The notes beneath the pieces were generated by a model, which saw only the letters and a program-made list of their open reading frames with translations, searched no databases and was not told the DNA's origin. Shown here one piece after another: positions 34,923-42,771 of a stretch of 54,237 nucleotides of DNA. Made by a program: the position numbers and the translations under genes. This DNA is from Planctomycetota bacterium (GTDB taxonomy: Bacteria; Planctomycetota; Phycisphaerae; WQYP01). Within the stretch, counting starts at the first letter, position 1, and the number at the start of each line of letters is the position of its first letter. The stretch spans positions 1-54,237 of the forward strand of contig JAJYDW010000018.1 in assembly GCA_021790385.1 (NCBI GenBank). Direction: 5' to 3'.

Positions 34923-36320
34923 TCAGTGTCCGGCCAGATCCACGTATATTGGAGCCGCCGTCAGCCGTACTGTAACCCGACCGCCGACCGCGAGCGCCGC
35001 CACCTGCTTACCATATATATTCTCTACCTTGGCCAGGTCGGCGGTGGTGCCCACCGGAATTTCCGCTTCATGAGCCACCGCCCTACTCTGCGAAGCATCA
35101 CGGTCTTTCGGCACAGTCCATGCAATAATGCGCCGGTGCCCGTTCGCCTTTTGGAATTCTATAACGTAATCCAGCTTGGTGCCCACGTGCAGCCGCCGCA
35201 CATAGTGGTAGCCGTTCAGTTGTGCAGTCATTACCTTCAGGGCTTTGTAGACCAGACGGCCGCGGATGGCAAAACCGCCAGCCTGCCGCGAATCCCAGTT
35301 GTACAACACTGTCAGCGGTACATTGCACATTTCATCCACCAGATACTGCCGCACCGACAAATCCGCCTGGTCCTGCAGCGTTACCCCATGGCCCGTGGGA
35401 TAGCCCACTTCCGTGGCCACCACCGGGAAATTTGCCCGGTGATATTGGGCCATCATTTCCCGCAGCGTGGAATAACCCTGCCCCGACACCGCACCGGGCT
35501 GATGGGCATTTATTTCCGTTTCCGGCCGGGTGAAACCATAAGGGTGAACCGACAGTGCATTGATATCGGTTTGCAGCAAGCCCCGCTTGAACGCTTCACG
35601 TACCCAGCGGAAAGATCCGCTCCACAGGCACGACACTGCCCCACCGAGGATATAACAATGAGGATTCGCGGCGCGCATTGCCGTCACGGTTTTTGTTAAC
35701 AAGGCTACGTATTCATCGGCGAAATGGGGCGAATTCAGGCCGCCCTTCGCGTGCCGCCAGAACCCCACATTCGGCTCATTCCAGATTTCCCATATCACAT
35801 GTTTGCCCTTGAAGTGAGCGGCCGACGCCGCCGCCCATCGGGCATAGGCATCGCGGCCCGCCACGGTGGTTTCCGGAGGCGGGTAGAGAGGATTGCCGTA
35901 ATCCAGAATAAAAATCGGCCGCAGGCCCCGGGCCTCCATACCCTTGACCTCTTTATTGTAAAGGCCGAAGTGATATACGCCTTTTTTTGTCTCAATGCCG
36001 GACCAGAAAAAATCCCGGCGTACAAACCTGGCACCATCGTTATGTATCGCCGCCCAACCCCGGGTTGTTCCCACAATGTGCAAGTTAAAACCCAGACCGG
36101 ACGGCAGTCCGGTAGAGACGGCTCCTACAGCCGTCAATATGCCGGCGGCCATGTTCAGAGCCGACAGCACCACAGCCGCCAGCGTCACAATCCCATAAAC
36201 CCTTCGTTGTTTAACAGCAGACCAAGTCATTATCGCCAGCAGAGCCATCGCCTTTGGTTCAGAAGCACCATTAATTATGTTACGCTGCCACGACGATGTT
36301 GGACAGTTAATTTGTGGCAT
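34923..36320 (-). CDS. GH-A clan glycoside hydrolase-like protein, membrane-anchored or secreted
   Basis: A 465-residue protein with a basic segment (KQRR) before a hydrophobic stretch at about residues 41-68, acting as a signal or anchor. The catalytic domain has acid/base Glu182 in WEIWNEPN and a probable nucleophile Glu304 in VVATEVGYPT, as in GH39/GH5-type enzymes. A short beta-domain follows the barrel. ATG at 36320 is favoured by GGAG 8 bases upstream; starts at 36335 and 36248 are also possible. It lies close upstream of the tagless secreted protein gene in transcription order, and 78 bp behind the pseudopilin gene. Confidence 0.78.
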   Translation of the reverse strand: MPQINCPTSSWQRNIINGASEPKAMALLAIMTWSAVKQRRVYGIVTLAAVVLSALNMAAGILTAVGAVSTGLPSGLGFNLHIVGTTRGWAAIHNDGARFVRRDFFWSGIETKKGVYHFGLYNKEVKGMEARGLRPIFILDYGNPLYPPPETTVAGRDAYARWAAASAAHFKGKHVIWEIWNEPNVGFWRHAKGGLNSPHFADEYVALLTKTVTAMRAANPHCYILGGAVSCLWSGSFRWVREAFKRGLLQTDINALSVHPYGFTRPETEINAHQPGAVSGQGYSTLREMMAQYHRANFPVVATEVGYPTGHGVTLQDQADLSVRQYLVDEMCNVPLTVLYNWDSRQAGGFAIRGRLVYKALKVMTAQLNGYHYVRRLHVGTKLDYVIEFQKANGHRRIIAWTVPKDRDASQSRAVAHEAEIPVGTTADLAKVENIYGKQVAALAVGGRVTVRLTAAPIYVDLAGH

Positions 36321-36398
36321 TTTATAAGACTCCATCAAAAGAGTGTCTAATCAAAACTATTCCCTTGCCCGGCGTGATAAGCGCACGGTAAAACAAAA

Positions 36399-37451
36399 CT
36401 AATTGCCATGCAAATAATTTCCCGTATCATCCCAGAAATCACTGACACCGTGGCCCGTGGGTGCCCACGTGCCGTCGGGATTGAAATTATCCACAGTAGC
36501 CAGACGGCTGGCGTTGCAGGTTTCGGCATGGCCGTCGGCAAAAACGGCATTGGCTGCGCCGGGGGAAGGATTAGGGGCCTCAAAATTTCCGTTTTTATAA
36601 GTGGAAGTGCTCACCGGATGGGCGAGCCACACACCCGCAATCTGCCCGCCGCCAGTGGGGCTTTGCAGGGGTGGATCGCCGACAGTTACACCGTAACAGC
36701 CAACCGGATGCTGGGGATAAAGCAGCGGAGCCGGTCCACCCCCGTCCTGGACGGCACTATCAATGAGCAGTACATCATTGGCTGAATCGGGAATTCCCTG
36801 CACGCGGATGCCCATAAAACCGGGATACGGATTCCCGTTCCACGTGACATTTATTTCATAGTTGGGCTGGGTGTTGTTCCACGATGTTGCCGGGTAGACT
36901 ATGGCGTAAGTGCCACAGTGGTCTGGTGGCCCCCACCACACCCCGGTTCCTTGTGTTCCGTTTAATGGGCAGTGCAAAGCAGTGGAATCAGGAGAGATAT
37001 AATGTCCGCCGTAATACGCGCCGCCGTTTGCGCCTGTCATTTCTTGGCCGTCGATGAAATATGTCCAAGGATACGGCGGGGCCCATTCGGTTGGATTGCC
37101 TCCAACCGCAATAACGCCCGCATTTTCGTCGGCGTATTCCAGTAGCGCCAACCCGCATTGCCGCAGGTTGCTCAGGCAAACGGTAGATTCCGCCAGATTT
37201 CGCGCCGCCGCCAGAGCCGGCAACAGCAGGGCTATTAAAATCGCGATGATCGATATCACCACCAAAAGCTCTACCAGAGTAAATGCGGCACGGCGAATGG
37301 TTAAGCACACAATCACACCGGCACGCCGATACGATGGCGAAGCAGAGCTACCAATCGTTGCCGGACGCACGGCCAAGACCGCCGGAGAGTTCGCAGCGGA
37401 GGAGTGTGGGTGCAAACAGGACCGTTGGAAAACGTGAAGGTAACTGTTCAT
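36399..37451 (-). CDS. Pseudopilin-like protein with prepilin N-terminal signal
   Basis: A 350-residue protein. After an unusually long leader of about 54 residues comes the type IV pilin-like segment [17 protein letters not shown], with Glu at position 5 of the mature chain and the hydrophobic helix [13 protein letters not shown]. Position -1 is Ala, where prepilin peptidases prefer Gly. The C-terminus has the planctomycete 'processing-associated' FADGHAE, but the histidine ten residues before the Asp (H-X9-DG) is replaced by Ser. Such proteins are abundant in planctomycetes and their role is unclear. GGAG lies 7 bases before the ATG. It follows the PEP-CTERM gene by 107 bp. Confidence 0.82.
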   Translation of the reverse strand: MNSYLHVFQRSCLHPHSSAANSPAVLAVRPATIGSSASPSYRRAGVIVCLTIRRAAFTLVELLVVISIIAILIALLLPALAAARNLAESTVCLSNLRQCGLALLEYADENAGVIAVGGNPTEWAPPYPWTYFIDGQEMTGANGGAYYGGHYISPDSTALHCPLNGTQGTGVWWGPPDHCGTYAIVYPATSWNNTQPNYEINVTWNGNPYPGFMGIRVQGIPDSANDVLLIDSAVQDGGGPAPLLYPQHPVGCYGVTVGDPPLQSPTGGGQIAGVWLAHPVSTSTYKNGNFEAPNPSPGAANAVFADGHAETCNASRLATVDNFNPDGTWAPTGHGVSDFWDDTGNYLHGN

Positions 37452-37558
37452 GATAGATCTCCATTTTTAAGCCCTTCAAACCCTTCTTTCTCAACCGCCT
37501 CTACCCAACTTGATCTGCACCGCTGCGGGCTTGGCACCTGCAATCGCCGAAAAAATCA

Positions 37559-38443
37559 TTATGCCGTCCGGCGTTTGCGGCCAATAAGCGAAACACCCAA
37601 TCCGCCAAGGGCCATCAGGCCTAGCGTGGCCGGTTCGGGGAGAGCGCTTCCGGTGTTGACAATCTGGAACGCCGCCAGGCCGGTGTTCCAACCGCTGGCA
37701 TCTGCAATTAACGTGATGTTGCTGGCCGTATTACCAGTGAACAGTACAAAATTCGATACTGCGGTATTGGATGCTGATGATGTCGCCGTTGATTGAATGA
37801 ATGCTCCGTTCGGCCAGCCGTAGTCATAGAAGAATTCACTCGTTGAATCGACAGTCCCACCCGAGTTCGCACCGATGGTAACGGCACCTGTAGCACCATT
37901 ACCTCCAGGAGCCGCCATATAAACGTATACATCATAGCTGGAGTAGGGTATGCCGGAGATTGTAATTTTAGGTGAAGGGTAGACCGCGCCCTCCAGCATT
38001 GTCAGGTTATTGCCAGAGAAACCCCAACCGGCCGTGCCACTATTTGGATATAACTTTAGAGGATCGCCAGTGTAGGAACTATCGGAAGTATTGACTGTCG
38101 TTGCAACGGACATGCCCGATATAGTTGCACCAGTGCTGTCGACAACCGTACTTAACAAACCGTTGTTGTTATAACCATTCCCATCAGTGTAACTGATGGT
38201 CGTATTGTTCCAGTTGTACTGTGCGACTGCTGCATAACCCGCCGAGGCTGTAGGGGCCAGGGAATAACCGCCGGTCGCCTGGGCCTGCGTTTGGCCGAAG
38301 GACCCTGCACCGGTATAGTTAACTCCGATGGAATTCGCCTGGAGGCTAGCCGCAGAAGCAGCTAGAGCCAGACCTGCCGAGGCAACCGCCAATCCACACA
38401 GATAGGCCTTACGGGAAATCATGAAACTAGATGTAGAAAACAT
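37559..38443 (-). CDS. PEP-CTERM sorting-domain protein (SIGVN family)
   Basis: A 294-residue exported protein. It has an N-terminal signal peptide (about 1-36) and a mature part starting with SIGVNYTG. The C-terminal exosortase signal has PEPATLGL, a hydrophobic helix and the basic end GRKRRTA. The body is related to the tagless protein at 34040-34747. The composition is rich in Ser, Thr, Asn and Gly, as usual for surface proteins of this type. No exosortase gene is in the window. GGAG lies 5 bases before the ATG. The gene is preceded by a leader/promoter region duplicated at 42122-42613. Confidence 0.88.
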   Translation of the reverse strand: MFSTSSFMISRKAYLCGLAVASAGLALAASAASLQANSIGVNYTGAGSFGQTQAQATGGYSLAPTASAGYAAVAQYNWNNTTISYTDGNGYNNNGLLSTVVDSTGATISGMSVATTVNTSDSSYTGDPLKLYPNSGTAGWGFSGNNLTMLEGAVYPSPKITISGIPYSSYDVYVYMAAPGGNGATGAVTIGANSGGTVDSTSEFFYDYGWPNGAFIQSTATSSASNTAVSNFVLFTGNTASNITLIADASGWNTGLAAFQIVNTGSALPEPATLGLMALGGLGVSLIGRKRRTA

Positions 38444-38508
38444 AAAAACTCCTTACTCCCTTTCGGGAAAACATGGACTACTGCCCGCCGTACCGGGTAG
38501 GCTGCGGC

Positions 38509-38589
38509 GCATCTGCAACAAGCGGATGCGGAACATTAACTACTTCTTCAGAGCCGCACGCGAAAGCATCTGAACGATAGACCGCGTGC
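38509..38589 (-). promoter_or_regulatory. Structured 5' leader candidate
   Basis: Within the leader, GCACGCG pairs with CGCGTGC (38556-38562 with 38583-38589), and GCATC pairs with GATGC (38509-38513 with 38525-38529). Both stems are kept exactly in the second copy near 42122-42300. A further 3-bp pairing beside the second stem shows one compensatory change between copies. It does not match a riboswitch class I can name. Confidence 0.4.
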
Positions 38590-38609
38590 AGTTTGTAACT
38601 TCAGAATAT

Positions 38610-38677
38610 AAATTAGCACACGCGTCGGTGGTTACTCAACATAATTTTGAAACAATTTTTTATAACTTTACCATAAT
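38610..38677 (-). promoter_or_regulatory. Promoter with upstream 15-bp element, site 2
   Basis: On the minus strand TTGAGT (38634-38639), 18 bases, TAATTT (38610-38615). The element TAACTTTACCATAAT (plus strand) lies at 38663-38677, 23 bases upstream of the -35. The predicted leader to the ATG at 38443 is about 160 bases. Confidence 0.65.
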
Positions 38678-39050
38678 CATGAGCCGACAAAATTCTCCTC
38701 TGCGTTAGACCGCCCGGGTTCATTATCCAGCACAGCAGCCCAGCGCGACTAAATGATCATCATTATGAACAATAAGATCAGCCATAATCTGCGCCATTAC
38801 AATTCTCCAACGAGCTAGAATTAATATAATAAAAGGCTGACTTACCGCCGATTATCCACGGCCAACCGCGATAAATATACCTTGCCGTATTACCGAATAT
38901 CTGGCTATAATTGTCCACTGTTGGGACGCGGGACATAACGATTGGAGATCCCGTTGCATTAAGTCCATATCAGCGGCCACAGCGATCGCGGCATCACCGG
39001 CTACCGGAAATGGCACACAACTGCAGAGGTTTTATTACATCAAGTCTGCC

Positions 39051-39953
39051 TTATTGCACGGGCTGGCGACCGAAAGCAAACGGGTTGGCGGCAGGTCCGT
39101 TGGCAGTCCAAGATTGAGGAACCTCGCCAAAGGCCTGGGCACTGTAATAGCCCCAGCAGTTTCCATTCGGTGCCTTGACCAGACTCACATGACCATCGCA
39201 CCAGAGAAAATTGCTGGCTCCGCTATGGCGAATGACCAGCGTTCCGTTGTAAGGATCGCCCCAGGTGTTGAACTGCAACCAATCGGTCGCCTCCGAACCC
39301 AGACCGGTGGTATCAGATGGTTCGGCGACATTAATGCCGGATTCGGCAACCAGTATCGTTTTGGCCGGATTGAGCAGACCACCGAACGTCGCCGGCTCCT
39401 GGAGATAAGAATCGGAACCATAAGGGAGCCATTGGCCATAGTAATTCCAGCTATAATTTTGGGCGGTGGACGCATTACCCAACCCACCCAGACCGATGAA
39501 ATTGTAGCCATAACTAATATTGCCCATGCTGCCCAGTTGTGTCACACTGATTGGTTTTACGCGATCCGCCACCGGATCGTCGGGGCAATACAGTACCGCA
39601 ACATTGGCCAGGCTGGAATGCACATTTGTGGGATAAGTACTGGTATTGGGCATGATATCGTTCACCCACGTAAGCCAGTATCCATTCGATTGCAAGGTTT
39701 CACCGGGCGGATACGTCGGACTTTCCGAAAGATATTCGGAAAACATCAGGCCAATCTGCCGCATGTTGGATGCGCACGCCACCGTGTTGGCTTCTTCGCG
39801 CGCCGCCGCCAATGCGGGCAAAAGCAGGGCGATTAAAATCGCGATGATCGATATCACCACCAAAAGTTCGACAAGGGTGAAGCCGCGCCGTACCGCACGC
39901 CGCAAGGAAAAAACACCGGTTCCGGATGGGCAGTTGATCTTGTGAGTAGTCAT
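39051..39953 (-). CDS. Pseudopilin-like protein with H-X9-DG C-terminal motif
   Basis: A 300-residue protein. After a basic leader of about 27 residues (SLRRAVRRG) the mature N-terminus is [19 protein letters not shown], with Gly at -1 and Glu at +5, the classic prepilin peptidase site. The C-terminal region has RHSGASNFLWCDGHVSLV, an intact H-X9-DG 'prepilin-type processing-associated' motif. The DNA coding the N-terminal helix is nearly identical to that of the other pseudopilin gene at 36399. ATG at 39953 has GGAG 7 bases upstream. The likely role is in a type II secretion-like or surface structure; no pilin peptidase or ATPase is nearby. Confidence 0.85.
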   Translation of the reverse strand: MTTHKINCPSGTGVFSLRRAVRRGFTLVELLVVISIIAILIALLLPALAAAREEANTVACASNMRQIGLMFSEYLSESPTYPPGETLQSNGYWLTWVNDIMPNTSTYPTNVHSSLANVAVLYCPDDPVADRVKPISVTQLGSMGNISYGYNFIGLGGLGNASTAQNYSWNYYGQWLPYGSDSYLQEPATFGGLLNPAKTILVAESGINVAEPSDTTGLGSEATDWLQFNTWGDPYNGTLVIRHSGASNFLWCDGHVSLVKAPNGNCWGYYSAQAFGEVPQSWTANGPAANPFAFGRQPVQ

Positions 39954-40216
39954 GGCATATCTCCAAACAAGCTTATTTTTATTGCCGCAGCAACCCATTC
40001 ACTTCACCATCATCACACGCGCTCTTACCAGATTACAGCTCGCTATTTGCGCCGCTGCCATCATGGCCAGAGACGCCTCTATCGCCGCAGGCCAGCCCAA
40101 CATACCTTCGCCACGGCTGGAGGGTCCCAGCCGGCGACGTCCCTACCCTTCCGACTCCCGTCCCCCTACTCCCGTCTTGTCAACTCCCCACCGCCAAGCC
40201 TTCGTGTCTTTATTCC
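39954..40216. other. Gap between PEP-CTERM and pseudopilin genes
   Basis: These 263 bp hold no recognisable gene or clear terminator. The minus strand near 39966 provides the ribosome site of the pseudopilin gene; a promoter was not identified. Confidence 0.4.
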
Positions 40217-41020
40217 TTACGTGTTTAACCGTCGAGATTCTGCCCTTGCGGTGAATCCCGTCAGTCCATCATCTGTGTTGCGGCGGCGACTCACCAGAGC
40301 CACACCGGCACCCAAAACGCCCATCAGCCCCAGCGTCGCCGGTTCGGGGATGGTTACCGGGCCGGGAAATACATTGGTCACCGTGGAAATGTTTCCCAGG
40401 TAGCCGGGCGAATTGAAGTTGGCTGCAGCACTGGCATACAGACTCATTGCCCCGGTCATGTTTGCACTGCGAATACTCTGCTGAACCTCGGTTGTTGAAA
40501 ACGCCTGACTGAAGGCTGGGCTGGTGAACGTGGTGGCTTGAGACTGGCTGACCACCGGCGTACTGCCGGTGGCTTCACTGGCCCCGCCTATAAAGCCCAC
40601 GCTATCTCCGGTAACGCCGGCGTTGAGGTTCCCATCGAAAGCAGTTTGCAATCCGGCCGCCAGAGAACCAGATGACAACACAAAATTGTTGTCTACCGTC
40701 GCAAAGTTGGCCATGCCGCCCGTGGAGGCGCTGTTGGCTACGCCAACTGCCCCCACGCTCAGCTCATCGAGATTGCCTGAAGCCACCTGGCCTACCGCCA
40801 GATTGGTCCAGCTTACCCCGTTGTAGAAACCGGAGCCAAAACTAAAATAGCTGCCGCTGCCGGTGTAGGTATAAGTAATGGGATCCAGATGACCGTTGGC
40901 AGTAACGCTTACGGTAATGCCAGCATGGCTCACTGCCGTGCTGGCCACAGCCAGTAAACTGGCCACCAGCACTGCCGTCGGCCACTTTCGGTTCAATAAA
41001 GATGTCATGGTTGTATTCAT
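40217..41020 (-). CDS. PEP-CTERM sorting-domain protein with C-terminal extension
   Basis: A 267-residue exported protein with a signal peptide (about 1-34, ending near SHA). The body of about 190 residues is rich in Ser, Ala, Gly and Asn and matches no family I know. The sorting signal is PEPATLGLMGVLGAGVALV followed by SRRRN. Unlike typical members it continues for about 20 more residues (TDDGLTGFTARAESRRLNT) after the basic cluster. ATG at 41020 has GGGGAG 8 bases upstream; the longer open frame to 41101 lacks such a site. Confidence 0.83.
   Translation of the reverse strand: MNTTMTSLLNRKWPTAVLVASLLAVASTAVSHAGITVSVTANGHLDPITYTYTGSGSYFSFGSGFYNGVSWTNLAVGQVASGNLDELSVGAVGVANSASTGGMANFATVDNNFVLSSGSLAAGLQTAFDGNLNAGVTGDSVGFIGGASEATGSTPVVSQSQATTFTSPAFSQAFSTTEVQQSIRSANMTGAMSLYASAAANFNSPGYLGNISTVTNVFPGPVTIPEPATLGLMGVLGAGVALVSRRRNTDDGLTGFTARAESRRLNT
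40308..40353 (-). repeat. PEP-CTERM tag-coding repeat, copy 1
   Basis: These 46 bases, coding for the PEPATLGLMGVLGAG part of the sorting signal, differ at only one base from 41227-41272 in the next gene. The surrounding coding sequences are not similar, so the tag-coding segment appears to have been exchanged or recently copied. Confidence 0.8.
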
Positions 41021-41136
41021 TTGAGTTACTCCCCTTAATGGCAACTGTTGGTGAAACATGACTGGCAAAAATACCACCGGGTTGCCAATCGGTGCATTCA
41101 CTCCAAATGACCTGTCTCCTGCCGCCGCACCAAGGG

Positions 41137-41164
41137 AAAAGAAGCCGGTGGCCTTATGCCACCG
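41137..41164 (-). terminator. Intrinsic terminator after the PEP-CTERM gene at 41187
   Basis: On the minus strand CGGTGGC, a 5-base loop and GCCACCG (41146-41164) are followed by GCTTCTTTT. The hairpin starts 23 bases after the stop codon. The flanking AAAAGA and TCTTTT can pair as well, so it may work in both directions. Confidence 0.75.
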
Positions 41165-41186
41165 ACTCTTTTGAGAAACCGTGATC

Positions 41187-42119
41187 TTAAGCCAATAAAC
41201 GCTTACGACCTACTAGAAGCAGGCCCGCACCCAAAACGCCCATCAGCCCCAGCGTCGCCGGTTCAGGGATGGCCGAAGGCGACGATACCTCGAAGTTCGT
41301 GAGACCGATGGCACCGTTACTCTGATTAACGCCAAAACCTGCAAAATCAGGTGTAACGGCGCTGCCACCAGTAATGGATATACCATCTAACAAAGCAGCG
41401 TTTGAGTCCCCTGTAAACGACACATTAGACAAGGTTCCGTTTGAAAGATTCAGATCATAGCTAAGCGTGTAAAGGGTGGCACCAGCCAAGTTGCTTATAT
41501 TGGCTTGGCCGTTACCAGCGTTGACAGAGAAAGTGCCTGGACCATAAGCAGTCGTGTTAGTCCGCGTCCCGTTGTTGTCGGTATACAAATTGCCGCTGGT
41601 GTCCAGAGCCAGGCCTGTAAATGTTCCGTTGGTGGGATGATCCACGGAACCGTTGTAGCCTCCTTCACTAAAGTTTGAATAAAAGCCCAAGTAATAGGAC
41701 GTGCTGCCGCTGCCGTTCGAGGCTCCGAAGATCATGGAGATATCCAATTCGGTGGCTGTATAGGTGCCCAAGGTAAAAACCCCACCATTACCATTGGTGG
41801 CGGCAGCCCATCCTACGTTGCCAGCCGTGTAACTGCCCATCCCAGCCGTGGTATCCTCCTTCGTATTATATCCGTTGGATTGAGCAACTCCCTGCCACTT
41901 TGCGCCTGTGGGACCAGGAATAGTGTCCGTTGGCAGCCCTGCGAAACCATTGCCTGACGAGAACTCGGAACCCGTGGAGCCGGCGAAAGAGAATCCATCT
42001 TCGATAATCACGGCTCCCCTGGATGGTGTTGCAATCCCAAGTGCACCAGCGCACATGCCGGCAATCATGCTCGTAGCAAGGAACACTTTGGAACGCGAAT
42101 TGAATAATAGAAACAACAT
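41187..42119 (-). CDS. PEP-CTERM sorting-domain protein, lectin-like body
   Basis: A 310-residue exported protein with a signal peptide of about 34 residues (ending near GIATPSRGA). The mature part begins with the segment VIIEDGFSFAGSTG and contains Gly/Asn/Ser-rich beta-type repeats; such openings are common in PEP-CTERM proteins with concanavalin-like folds, but this is a weak inference. The sorting tag is PEPATLGLMGVLGAGLLLV with the basic end GRKRLLA. GGAG lies 6 bases before the ATG. It has copy 2 of the duplicated leader upstream and a terminator behind it, so it is probably a single-gene transcript. Confidence 0.87.
   Translation of the reverse strand: MLFLLFNSRSKVFLATSMIAGMCAGALGIATPSRGAVIIEDGFSFAGSTGSEFSSGNGFAGLPTDTIPGPTGAKWQGVAQSNGYNTKEDTTAGMGSYTAGNVGWAAATNGNGGVFTLGTYTATELDISMIFGASNGSGSTSYYLGFYSNFSEGGYNGSVDHPTNGTFTGLALDTSGNLYTDNNGTRTNTTAYGPGTFSVNAGNGQANISNLAGATLYTLSYDLNLSNGTLSNVSFTGDSNAALLDGISITGGSAVTPDFAGFGVNQSNGAIGLTNFEVSSPSAIPEPATLGLMGVLGAGLLLVGRKRLLA
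41227..41272 (-). repeat. PEP-CTERM tag-coding repeat, copy 2
   Basis: This segment matches 45 of 46 bases with 40308-40353. It codes for the proline-glutamate-proline motif and the first half of the hydrophobic helix. Confidence 0.8.
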
Positions 42120-42121
42120 GG

Positions 42122-42613
42122 AAAACTCCTAACTCCCTTTCGGGAAAACATGGACTACTGCCCACCGAACCGGGTGAGTTGCGGTGCATCTGCAACAAGC
42201 GGATGCGGAACATTAACTACTTCTCCAGAGCCGCACGCGAAAGCATCTGAACCATAGACCGCGTGCAGTTTGTAACTTCAGAATATAAATTAGCACACAT
42301 GTCGGTGGTGAGTCAATAATATTTAGAAACAATTTTTTATAACTTTACCATAATTATGAGCCAGGAGAATTCACCCCTGCGTCAGGCCGCCCGGTGTTAA
42401 TATCCAGCACAGAAGTCCAACGCGACTGAATGATCATCATTATGAACAATAATATCAGCATAATCTGTGCCAATGACAATTCTCCAACGGGCTAGAAATA
42501 ATATAATAAAAGGCTGACTTACCGCCGATTATCCACGGCCAACAGTGATAAATATACCTTGCCGTATTACCGAATATCTGGCTAAATTTGTCCACTTTTG
42601 GGACGCGAGATAT
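42122..42613 (-). repeat. Duplicated promoter-leader region, copy 2
   Basis: This is the counterpart of 38445-38936, lying directly upstream of the PEP-CTERM gene at 41187. The hairpin stems, promoter and 15-bp element are all kept. The far end reaches to within about 160 bases of the divergent alpha-mannosidase gene, so this copy may also contain the mannosidase control region and could be the parent copy. The remaining bases to 42771 show only the mannosidase ribosome site. Confidence 0.88.
42287..42353 (-). promoter_or_regulatory. Promoter with upstream 15-bp element, site 3
   Basis: On the minus strand TTGACT (42311-42316), 18 bases, TAATTT (42287-42292). TAACTTTACCATAAT (plus strand) lies at 42339-42353, 22 bases upstream of the -35. 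It drives the PEP-CTERM gene at 41187. Confidence 0.68.
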
Positions 42614-42771
42614 GGCAATTGAAGGGCCTGTAACCTTCTTCTCTGGTTCATCGGGGTTGACTCACTGCCCAAAACAACTGTATCCTGATTTCATATTCAG
42701 CCGTGCCAACATATGGAAAAGCCGCAGCCTGATAGAAACCGAATCGTTACCTCTTTTGGAGATTATTCGTG

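Larger units (their letters stand above)
38445..38936 (-). repeat. Duplicated promoter-leader region, copy 1
   Basis: About 492 bases directly upstream of the PEP-CTERM gene at 37559 match 42122-42613 at roughly nine bases in ten by eye, in the same orientation and position relative to the next gene. The copy includes a CCC-GAAA-GGG mini-hairpin just before the ribosome site, two longer hairpins (38556-38589 and 38509-38529), a promoter, the 15-bp element, and some 260 bases further upstream. The coding sequences that follow the two copies are unrelated apart from signal peptides and sorting tags. This also accounts for most of the 607-bp gap; 38937-39050 holds nothing recognisable. Confidence 0.88.

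Noticed and set aside
38911..39117. Short plus-strand frames beginning MST-GTRD near 38911 and 42588
   Set aside because: Their similar starts come from the duplicated leader region; the frames diverge immediately after the repeat ends.
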